Assembly (NCBI GenBank): GCA_030618925.1
Contig: JAUXCK010000142.1
Span: forward strand, 1 to 7,016
Origin: Desulfobacteraceae bacterium
GTDB taxonomy: Bacteria > Desulfobacterota > Desulfobacteria > Desulfobacterales > SURF-7
Direction: 5' to 3'
Length of the DNA: 7,016 nt
The notes below the pieces were generated by a model. It searched no databases and had not been told where the DNA came from. It saw only the letters and a program-made list of their open reading frames with translations. Both the position numbers and the translations under genes were made by a program. Below are positions 1 to 5,073 of the stretch, piece after piece. Every line of letters begins with the position of its first letter. The first letter of the stretch is position 1.

Positions 1-1
1 C

Positions 2-220
2 GATTTCAGGGCAGACGTTAAAAGGGCCGCTCTTGCCCTTGTTAAAGGCCTGGACAGGGAAGGGACTCCTGTACGGATTGAAGCGGAAGGACTGCTTACG
101 GTCATACTGCAGCATGAGATAGATCACTTGAACGGAATTCTTTTTATCGATCGGATAAGTGCTTTAAAGCGTGAAATGTATAAACGAAAAATAATAAAAC
201 GATTGAAACAAAATGACTGA
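2..220 (+). CDS. def: Peptide deformylase, C-terminal part (5' end outside window)
   Basis: Peptide deformylase removes the formyl group from the N-terminal methionine of new proteins in the cytoplasm, using a metal ion. Only the last 72 residues are visible. They contain the third family motif, QHEIDHLNG, at visible residues 37-45. Its two histidines are metal ligands and its glutamate is the catalytic base. The run GLLTVILQ just before it and GILFIDRIS just after it are also typical. The tail is lysine and arginine rich (KREMYKRKIIKRLKQND), which is common in this family. The two upstream motifs (GxGLAAxQ and EGCLS) would lie before the window. The stop overlaps the start of fmt by 8 bases in ATGACTGA, so the two genes are probably translationally coupled. 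The def-fmt pairing is very widespread in bacteria. Identification is secure despite the truncation. Confidence 0.93.
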   Translation, partial: DFRADVKRAALALVKGLDREGTPVRIEAEGLLTVILQHEIDHLNGILFIDRISALKREMYKRKIIKRLKQND

Positions 221-1154
221 TTCATTCAATATTGTGTTCATGGGTACTGCCGAATTTTCCGTCCCGGCTCTGGAGGCCCTCTGTAAAAGCCGTTTCAATG
301 TTTCCCTCGTGGTTACCCAGCCGGACCGCCCAAAAGGAAGAGGCCGCAATACCTCACCCCCGCCTGCCCGGCTTGCAGCCGATCGAATGGGATGTGAAAC
401 GGCCCAACCTGAATCTGTGACCACTAAAAATTTTTTTGACCGGATTGCTGCGCTCAAACCGGACTTTCTTGTTGTGGTCGCCTTTGGCCAACTGCTGCCT
501 GAAGCCCTGTTGTCCCTGCCCAGGTTTGATGCGATCAACATCCATCCTTCCATTCTGCCGAAATACAGAGGACCCGCACCCATCCAGTGGGCCATTATCA
601 ACAGAGAAAAAAAGACGGGCGTGACCATCATGTCTCTGGATGCCGGTACAGACACCGGCGATATCCTGATGCTTGAAGAAACGACCATTTCCCATGATGA
701 TACCGCAGCCGTACTTCATGACCGTCTGGCAAAAAAGGGTGCCGACCTTTTAATAAAAACCCTGGACAACTTTGGTTCAGGAACTGTGGCGCGTATCCCC
801 CAGGACCACTCAAAGGCAACGTTCGCACCGCTGTTAAAAAAAAGAGACGGCCTTATCGATTGGGATCAGTCTTCCGAGAATATTGAAGCATTTGTCCGGG
901 GGATGACACCCTGGCCGGGTGCATTTACCTTTCTGACTAAAAAACGGCTGAAAATCTTTAAAGCAGCACCTGCCGCCATCAGCCAATCAGGGGTCCCCGG
1001 AACCATCATCAAAGGATTCCAGAATGAACTGCGTGTGGCCACGGCAAATGGCGCACTTTCCATTCTGGAAATTCAGGAAGAATCCGGGAAACGTCTATTG
1101 ATCGGTGATTTTATGAGAGGGACCACCATACTGCCAGGAGCGATGCTTGGATAA
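213..1154 (+). CDS. fmt: Methionyl-tRNA formyltransferase
   Basis: This cytoplasmic enzyme moves a formyl group from 10-formyltetrahydrofolate to Met-tRNA(fMet), making the initiator tRNA used by bacteria. At 313 residues it has the usual full length. The N-terminal Rossmann-like catalytic domain (about 1-205) starts with NIVFMGTAEFSVPALEAL and carries VVTQPDRPKGRGR at 33-45. The active site is visible as NIHPSILPKYRGPAPIQ (109-125) followed by SLDAGTDTGD (141-150). N109, H111 and D147 match the catalytic Asn, His and Asp of the E. coli enzyme. The C-terminal tRNA-binding domain follows, with FVRGMTPWPGAFTFL near residues 228-242. The ATG sits inside the end of def and has no clear Shine-Dalgarno of its own, so coupling to def translation is the likely means of initiation. 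Nothing in the sequence looks degraded. Confidence 0.97.
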   Translation: MTDSFNIVFMGTAEFSVPALEALCKSRFNVSLVVTQPDRPKGRGRNTSPPPARLAADRMGCETAQPESVTTKNFFDRIAALKPDFLVVVAFGQLLPEALLSLPRFDAINIHPSILPKYRGPAPIQWAIINREKKTGVTIMSLDAGTDTGDILMLEETTISHDDTAAVLHDRLAKKGADLLIKTLDNFGSGTVARIPQDHSKATFAPLLKKRDGLIDWDQSSENIEAFVRGMTPWPGAFTFLTKKRLKIFKAAPAAISQSGVPGTIIKGFQNELRVATANGALSILEIQEESGKRLLIGDFMRGTTILPGAMLG

Positions 1155-1196
1155 ACCAATGCCCATATTATCGAAGCGACCCGACACCTTATCCCT

Positions 1197-2576
1197 ATGA
1201 GCCCAAACCATCCGACACACGCCCCTAATGCACGTCAACAGGCGCTTGCCATCCTGAACAGGCTCGCGAAAAATCGCTTGACCCTGGACAGCATCCTGGA
1301 AGAGATGCTGGGCAAAGACAGCACGCTGTCAAGGAGCGACAGGGCTCTGGCCAACATGCTAATTTTTGGTGTCTTGCGCTGGCAGGGAAAACTGGACTGG
1401 ATGATTGCCCATTTCTCGAAGACGCCATTCCATAAAATCGATCCCAATATCCTCAATATCCTCCGGCTTGGAATTTTCCAGATACTCTTTTTAAACCGTG
1501 TTCCAATATCGGCAGCAGTGAATACTTCAGTCGATCTTGCAAAAAGCACCTCCCCTGTATGGGTTGTTCAATACGTAAACGGCCTGTTGCGAAACGTCGC
1601 CCGTCATCATGAGGACACTCCTTTCCCTGATCCTGAACACGACAGGTGCGCAGCTCTGGCCATATCAAAATCCTTTCCCCAATGGCTGATAAAGAAATGG
1701 CTGGTTCGCTTTGGGCCGGAAGAGACTGAATCAATCTGTGATGCCATTAATGCCATTCCTCCCATTACCGTGAGGACCAATACACTGGCTGTCACAAGAG
1801 ACAAACTGAAAAAGGCGCTCGGGAATAATGTCAAAACAATATCCCACACCCGATTTTCTCCTCTTGGGGTCAATTTTGTCAGCCCGGCCATGCCGATCCC
1901 GGATTTACCCTCTTTTCAAAAAGGATGGTTCCAGGTTCAAGATGAAGCCGCACAACTTGTGACTTTTCTGCTCAACCCGAAACCGGGTGAAACAATTCTG
2001 GACGCCTGTGCCGGCCAGGGGGGGAAGACCGCCCATATGGCCCAGATGATGCAGAACAGGGGGAAAATCCTGGCCCTGGATCACAGCAGGGATAAATTGA
2101 ACCGGCTTGCAAATGAAATGAAACGCCTCGGGGTGTCGATTGTTAACCCCTTTCAGCATGATCTGAACACACCCATAGACATACAGCAGACAGGCATGTT
2201 TGATCGCATCCTTCTGGACGCACCTTGTTCCGGCCTTGGCGTTATGCGGAGAAATCCGGATATCAAATGGCGTGCATCAAAAAAAAAATTGTCCGGCTGT
2301 CACCGGAAACAACTTCTCTTTCTGCTTAACCTTGCGCCCCTTGTAAAGCCCAACGGCAAAATAGTCTACACGGTCTGCAGCATCGAACCTGAAGAAAATG
2401 AACAGGTAATAAAGGCTTTCCTGAAACAGCAACCCGGTTTTAAAATGGAAAAGGATCACAAGGGATTTCCTGAAACAGCAACATCCCTTCTGGATAAAAC
2501 CGGCTGTCTTAAGACCTTCCCCCATCTGCATGACACGGACGGTTTCTTTTCAGCTTGTCTGAAACGCTCATCTTAA
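1197..2576 (+). CDS. rsmB: 16S rRNA (cytosine-967-C5)-methyltransferase RsmB
   Basis: RsmB (Sun/Fmu family) methylates C967 (E. coli numbering) of 16S rRNA using S-adenosylmethionine. The 459 residues have both expected parts: an N-terminal NusB-like RNA-binding domain (about 12-140, from ARQQALAILNRL) and a C-terminal Rossmann methyltransferase domain. SAM-binding motif I is LDACAGQGGKTAHMA (268-282), with GQ where many relatives have AP. D295 in ALDHSRDKL fits the motif II acidic residue. Motif IV is LLDAPCSGLGVMRRNPDIKW with C344. Motif VI is YTVCSIEPEENE, with C394 as the probable catalytic nucleophile and C344 helping product release. The NusB domain separates it from RsmF-like paralogues. 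The start is bounded: the frame is the same as fmt and the only usual start codon after the fmt stop is this ATG. No strong Shine-Dalgarno is visible. The gene contains a run of ten A (2279-2288). Confidence 0.94.
   Translation: MSPNHPTHAPNARQQALAILNRLAKNRLTLDSILEEMLGKDSTLSRSDRALANMLIFGVLRWQGKLDWMIAHFSKTPFHKIDPNILNILRLGIFQILFLNRVPISAAVNTSVDLAKSTSPVWVVQYVNGLLRNVARHHEDTPFPDPEHDRCAALAISKSFPQWLIKKWLVRFGPEETESICDAINAIPPITVRTNTLAVTRDKLKKALGNNVKTISHTRFSPLGVNFVSPAMPIPDLPSFQKGWFQVQDEAAQLVTFLLNPKPGETILDACAGQGGKTAHMAQMMQNRGKILALDHSRDKLNRLANEMKRLGVSIVNPFQHDLNTPIDIQQTGMFDRILLDAPCSGLGVMRRNPDIKWRASKKKLSGCHRKQLLFLLNLAPLVKPNGKIVYTVCSIEPEENEQVIKAFLKQQPGFKMEKDHKGFPETATSLLDKTGCLKTFPHLHDTDGFFSACLKRSS
2279..2288 (+). 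repeat. A10 homopolymer inside rsmB
   Basis: Ten consecutive adenines encode part of Ser360 and Lys361-Lys363 of RsmB, between methyltransferase motifs IV and VI. It is the longest A run noticed in the window; the others are seven or eight long. Reading by hand, one added A leads to a stop 14 codons after the lysines, and one lost A leads to a stop about 20 codons later. Both come before catalytic Cys394, so slippage here would inactivate the product. The run itself is certain; any functional role is inference. Confidence 0.9.
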
Positions 2577-2693
2577 ATACCCATGCCATATTCGGTTGAC
2601 CCCTGACGCTTTTTACGTTATTGCTTTCAGCAGTAAAAAATTCCCCGCTTTTTTTATCGCAGGAGAAGGGCCAGGTTTTTAAAAACGAACAAA
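2577..2693 (+). other. Leader between rsmB and the PASTA gene, with nested inverted repeat
   Basis: This 117-base gap carries no gene. It contains a perfect 7-base inverted repeat, TTTTTAC (2610-2616) and GTAAAAA (2633-2639). Inside it is a smaller hairpin, TGCT-TTC-AGCA (2622-2632). A run of seven T follows at 2649-2655 and could pair instead with the A run at 2635-2640. A purine-rich AGGAGAAGG lies at 2661-2669, 24 bases before the ATG at 2694, which is too far for a normal Shine-Dalgarno. TTGACC at 2596-2601 resembles a -35 box but lacks a good -10 partner. The pairing is AT-rich and weak, so any regulatory role is uncertain. Confidence 0.3.
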
Positions 2694-3665
2694 ATGATTC
2701 TAGGTGCACTAAAATTTACAAGTTTTATGGCTGCGTTTTTTCTCGCAGTCGGGATTGGTGCCTATCTTACCATTACCCTTATTATAAAAAGTGAAGACAC
2801 AGTTGTCATTCCTGAAATAACCGGGAAAGAGCTGGTATACGCTTTAGAAATTCTGTCTGACCTGGAATTAAACACAAAGGTGAAGGGCTCTGAGTACAGC
2901 GCTGATATACCCAAAAATCATATCGTTTTTCAGGAACCTGAGCCCGGTACGGAGATTAAAAAAGGCCGTGATGTCCGAATCATCATCTCAAAAGGGGCCA
3001 GGACCATTCCAATGCCCAACCTGGAAGGCCTTTCCCTTCAACATGCCAGAATCATTATTGAGGAAAACGACCTCTGCCCGGGGATGCACTCAGCGATCCA
3101 CAACAGATTTAAAAAAAATGAAATCATTTCCCAGGTGCCTGCACCCGGCACCTTGATAACACGCGGCAGGTGCGTGGATCTTTTATCCAGCTCCGGCGGC
3201 AGGGAAAAAGCCTACATGATGCCGGACCTGACAGGAATCGCCCTTGATGATGCAATTTCTTTAATTGAAAGCCACCATTTGTTCTTAGGTGACATAAAAT
3301 CGATTTTTCACAGGCACAAACAAAAAAATGTCATTGAATCCCAGGAGCCCCTGTCCGGTCATCGTGTTTTGGAAGGCAGTATGGTGAACCTGATCATAAA
3401 CAGGCCGCCGGGTGAAAAAAAACATGCCTATCTGAAACGCAATGGCGGCATTAAGCTTTTCCGGTACAGACTTGAAAACGGCTTTTTACGAAAGCGCATC
3501 AGGATTCGGATCAATAGTTTCGGGGTGTTAAGTGAGTTTCTGGATACGCTTATTAAACCGGGCGATGAAGTCTGGGCCCTTATCCCGGGGCACAGGGATG
3601 CAACCCTTTTTCTTTACGAAGACAATGAATTGATCAGGACCGAAGTGTATGATGCGTGGCAATAA
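2694..3665 (+). CDS. Membrane-anchored protein with three PASTA repeats and a conserved-looking C-terminal domain
   Basis: Function is not known. The 323-residue protein starts with a short basic stretch and one membrane helix (about 9-31), with the rest predicted outside the inner membrane. Three PASTA repeats follow at about 37-101, 103-167 and 173-237. Each has the pattern of a V/M-P-x-L/I start, a helix, and a QEPEPGTEIKKG-like turn (QEPEPG 80-85, QVPAPG 147-152, QEPLSG 217-222). Residues 248-323 form a separate, probably beta-rich domain ending in ATLFLYEDNELIRTEVYD. PASTA repeats are best known from Ser/Thr kinases and penicillin-binding proteins, where they bind cell-wall fragments or partners. 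Neither a kinase nor a transpeptidase domain is present. I recall similar stand-alone PASTA proteins near rsmB and rpe in deltaproteobacteria. A cell-envelope sensing or scaffold role is only inference. The ATG has no well-spaced Shine-Dalgarno; the in-frame ATG at 2727 would cut into the membrane helix and is less likely. Confidence 0.88.
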   Translation: MILGALKFTSFMAAFFLAVGIGAYLTITLIIKSEDTVVIPEITGKELVYALEILSDLELNTKVKGSEYSADIPKNHIVFQEPEPGTEIKKGRDVRIIISKGARTIPMPNLEGLSLQHARIIIEENDLCPGMHSAIHNRFKKNEIISQVPAPGTLITRGRCVDLLSSSGGREKAYMMPDLTGIALDDAISLIESHHLFLGDIKSIFHRHKQKNVIESQEPLSGHRVLEGSMVNLIINRPPGEKKHAYLKRNGGIKLFRYRLENGFLRKRIRIRINSFGVLSEFLDTLIKPGDEVWALIPGHRDATLFLYEDNELIRTEVYDAWQ

Positions 3666-3673
3666 CGATTGCC

Positions 3674-3689
3674 CAGCCATAAATGGCTG
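3674..3689 (+). terminator. Weak hairpin after the PASTA gene
   Basis: CAGCCAT and ATGGCTG form a perfect 7-base inverted repeat around AA, realistically a 6-pair stem with a TAAA loop, starting 9 bases after the PASTA stop. It is followed by TTTATG rather than a proper T run, so it is a poor intrinsic terminator. It could instead be an mRNA 3'-end stabiliser or processing site. It shares bases with the octamer repeat at 3676-3812. Confidence 0.25.
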
Positions 3690-3812
3690 TTTATGAATGC
3701 TCACCGAATAATTCAGGTATTGGATTTATGGCGTTTGTGATATAAAAAAAGACTGGCGAAAGGCATGAGATAAATGATAAAAGCCCGCACCATGACAAAA
3801 CAGACCATAAAT
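3676..3812. repeat. Three copies of CCATAAAT in the rpe leader (two direct, one inverted)
   Basis: The 166 bases between the PASTA gene and rpe hold no gene. They contain CCATAAAT at 3677-3684, its reverse complement ATTTATGG at 3724-3731, and CCATAAAT again at 3805-3812. The first two extend to a perfect 9-base inverted repeat (GCCATAAAT 3676-3684, ATTTATGGC 3724-3732). The middle copy also pairs with the third as GGATTTATGG against CCATAAAT-AAT-CC, with a 3-base bulge. The third copy ends 8 bases before the rpe Shine-Dalgarno. The copies could be a protein binding site or two competing RNA stems. They could also be chance in AT-rich DNA. Confidence 0.45.
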
Positions 3813-3820
3813 AATCCTAT

Positions 3821-3824
3821 GGAG
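3821..3824 (+). promoter_or_regulatory. Ribosome binding site of rpe
   Basis: GGAG lies 7 bases before the ATG at 3832, a standard Shine-Dalgarno spacing. This fixes the rpe start, which also matches the expected N-terminus of the family. Confidence 0.75.
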
Positions 3825-3831
3825 ATGTAAC

Positions 3832-4488
3832 ATGAAAATTATTGCGCCCTCAATTCTGTCCGCAGATTTTACAAAACTCGGTGATGAACTCACTTCTATA
3901 GAGGAAGCCGGGGCCGATTGGATTCATATCGATGTGATGGACGGTCAGTTTGTCCCGGACATCACATATGGCCCTATCATTGTAAAAGCGGCCAAAAGGG
4001 TCACCTCCGTTCCGCTCGATGTCCATCTGATGATTCAAAATCCAGACCAGATGATCCCTGCTTTTATCAACGCCGGCGCTGATCTGATCTCCGTTCATGT
4101 GGAATCGTGCATTCATCTGAACCGGACCATTCAGTTAATAAAGGATTCCGGCATTCAGGCCGGCGTTGCGCTGAATCCTGCGACACCGGTGTCCTCCCTT
4201 GAATGGATACTTGACGCCATCGATTATGTACTGATCATGAGTGTAAATCCAGGATATGCCGGGCAAAAATTTATCCCCAACACGCTTAATAAAATCAGAG
4301 ATCTGAAAAATGACATGGAAAAGAAAAAACTGTCCGCCTTGATTCAGATAGATGGCGGGGTAAACGAAGATACGATCGCCGATATCGCTGCGGCCGGAAC
4401 CGATGCCTTTGTGGCGGGATCTGCTATTTTTGGAAGCAAGGACTACAAACAGACCATCGAAAGCTTCCGAAAAAAAATTGATGCTTAA
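3832..4488 (+). CDS. rpe: Ribulose-phosphate 3-epimerase
   Basis: Rpe interconverts D-ribulose 5-phosphate and D-xylulose 5-phosphate in the pentose phosphate pathway (and in the Calvin cycle where present). At 218 residues it is full length and shows the complete TIM-barrel motif set. APSILSADF (5-13) opens the barrel. HIDVMDGQFVPDITYGP (32-48) supplies metal ligands H32 and D34. DVHLMI (63-68) supplies H65, and IQIDGGV (171-177) supplies D174. D34 and D174 are also the expected acid/base pair. SVNPGYAGQKFIP (137-149) is the loop over the active site, with YAG where many relatives have FGG. VAGSAIFG (194-201) binds the substrate phosphate. A good ribosome binding site and the separation from the PASTA gene suggest that rpe and aroQ may form their own transcription unit, although no clear promoter was found. 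Confidence 0.97.
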   Translation: MKIIAPSILSADFTKLGDELTSIEEAGADWIHIDVMDGQFVPDITYGPIIVKAAKRVTSVPLDVHLMIQNPDQMIPAFINAGADLISVHVESCIHLNRTIQLIKDSGIQAGVALNPATPVSSLEWILDAIDYVLIMSVNPGYAGQKFIPNTLNKIRDLKNDMEKKKLSALIQIDGGVNEDTIADIAAAGTDAFVAGSAIFGSKDYKQTIESFRKKIDA

Positions 4489-4496
4489 TATGTTGT

Positions 4497-4518
4497 TGCC
4501 CCTCACCGGGGCATGAGG
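4497..4518 (+). other. Competing hairpins between rpe and aroQ
   Basis: TGCCCC (4497-4502) and GGGGCA (4508-4513) form a GC-rich 6-pair stem with loop TCACC. CCTCA (4501-4505) and TGAGG (4514-4518) form an overlapping alternative stem, so only one can exist at a time. There is no T run afterwards, so it does not look like an intrinsic terminator. A role in mRNA processing or stability between the two genes is possible. The element ends 22 bases before the aroQ ribosome binding site. Confidence 0.4.
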
Positions 4519-4540
4519 AATCAATATCCTGTATCGAAAA

Positions 4541-4545
4541 AGGAG
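4541..4545 (+). promoter_or_regulatory. Ribosome binding site of aroQ
   Basis: AGGAG lies 7 bases before the ATG at 4553, an ideal Shine-Dalgarno. It supports this start, even though it gives a few more N-terminal residues (MEKPGNAP) than the shortest family members have. Confidence 0.8.
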
Positions 4546-4552
4546 CTAAAAA

Positions 4553-5008
4553 ATGGAGAAGCCCGGCAATGCACCAAGGGTTCTTGTTATTCATGGACCC
4601 AATCTCAACATGCTCGGAAAACGAGAGCCCGAAGTCTATGGAACGATAACCCTCGATGACATAAACAAGGGTCTCATCCGAACAGCAGAAAAATCAGGGC
4701 TTTCCGTCGAGTCGTTTCAATCCAACCATGAAGGTGTTATTGTCGAAAAAATTCAGGAGGCTGTGGACAACTATAATGGCCTCATCATCAATCCAGGTGC
4801 GCTCACCCATTACAGCATCTCCATTCGGGATGCACTCCTTCTGCTTGGCGACACCCCGGTGATTGAAATCCATCTCTCCAACATCTATAAACGAGAGCCC
4901 TTCAGGCATAAATCCATGGTTGCAGATGTGGCGGTGGGACAGATCTCAGGCTTTGGGGCCTTCGGCTACACGCTAGCGCTCGAGGCTATGGCCAATATTA
5001 TCACCTGA
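4553..5008 (+). CDS. aroQ: 3-dehydroquinate dehydratase, type II
   Basis: AroQ converts 3-dehydroquinate to 3-dehydroshikimate, the third step of the shikimate pathway to aromatic amino acids. The 151 residues match the small type II enzymes, which form dodecamers and use no Schiff base, unlike type I AroD. Visible active-site elements are VIHGPNLNMLGKREPEVYG (12-30), with N17, R24 and catalytic Y29; INPGALTHYSISIRDAL (79-95), with N80, H86 and D93; and EIHLSNIYKREPFRHKS (105-121), with catalytic H107 and R118. The C-terminal helix region GFGAFGYTLALEAM is also typical. All residues expected for catalysis are present. It lies 64 bases after rpe on the same strand and is the last rightward gene before the convergent junction, so it probably shares a transcript with rpe. 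Confidence 0.97.
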   Translation: MEKPGNAPRVLVIHGPNLNMLGKREPEVYGTITLDDINKGLIRTAEKSGLSVESFQSNHEGVIVEKIQEAVDNYNGLIINPGALTHYSISIRDALLLLGDTPVIEIHLSNIYKREPFRHKSMVADVAVGQISGFGAFGYTLALEAMANIIT

Positions 5009-5022
5009 TAGATATAATTGAC

Positions 5023-5073
5023 GGAGTGAAGCGACTCCTTCCTTCGACATTCGGTGTTCGATATTCTCTTTTT
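5023..5073. terminator. Probable terminator region between convergent genes
   Basis: Two hairpins lie in the 63 bases between the aroQ stop and the stop of the leftward aminopropyltransferase gene. GGAGT (5023-5027) and ACTCC (5034-5038) form a 5-pair stem with a 6-base loop, followed by the pyrimidine run TTCCTTC. TCGACA and TGTTCGA (5044-5061) form a 6-pair stem with one bulged T and loop TTCGG, followed by a T-rich stretch including TTTTT at 5069-5073. On the rightward strand the second looks more like an intrinsic terminator. Both stems are short, so strength is uncertain. Location at a convergent junction is the main support. Confidence 0.4.
5043..5070. repeat. Degenerate TTCG heptamer tandem repeat
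   Basis: Four consecutive 7-base units in register can be read: TTCGACA, TTCGGTG, TTCGATA and TTCTCTT. The first three share TTCG and the last only TTC. Part of the array also folds into the hairpin described for the terminator region, so the pattern may come from either. The periodicity is seen directly; its meaning is unknown. Confidence 0.45.

Noticed and set aside
164..688. 174-codon open frame on the minus strand over the def end and fmt
   Set aside because: It is antisense to fmt, whose active-site motifs are intact, and the translation shows no recognisable domain.
2596..2624. Sigma-70 style promoter before the PASTA gene (TTGACC with TATTGC at 17-base spacing)
   Set aside because: The -35 box is good but the -10 box matches at only about three positions, so support is too weak to list.
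3693..3740. Fifteen-residue open frame between the PASTA gene and rpe
   Set aside because: It has no ribosome binding site and is too short to separate from chance.
3720..3746. Promoter before rpe (TTGGAT with TATAAA)
   Set aside because: TATAAA at 3741-3746 is a fair -10 box, but the spacing is 15 bases and the -35 match is poor; AT-rich DNA gives such sites often.
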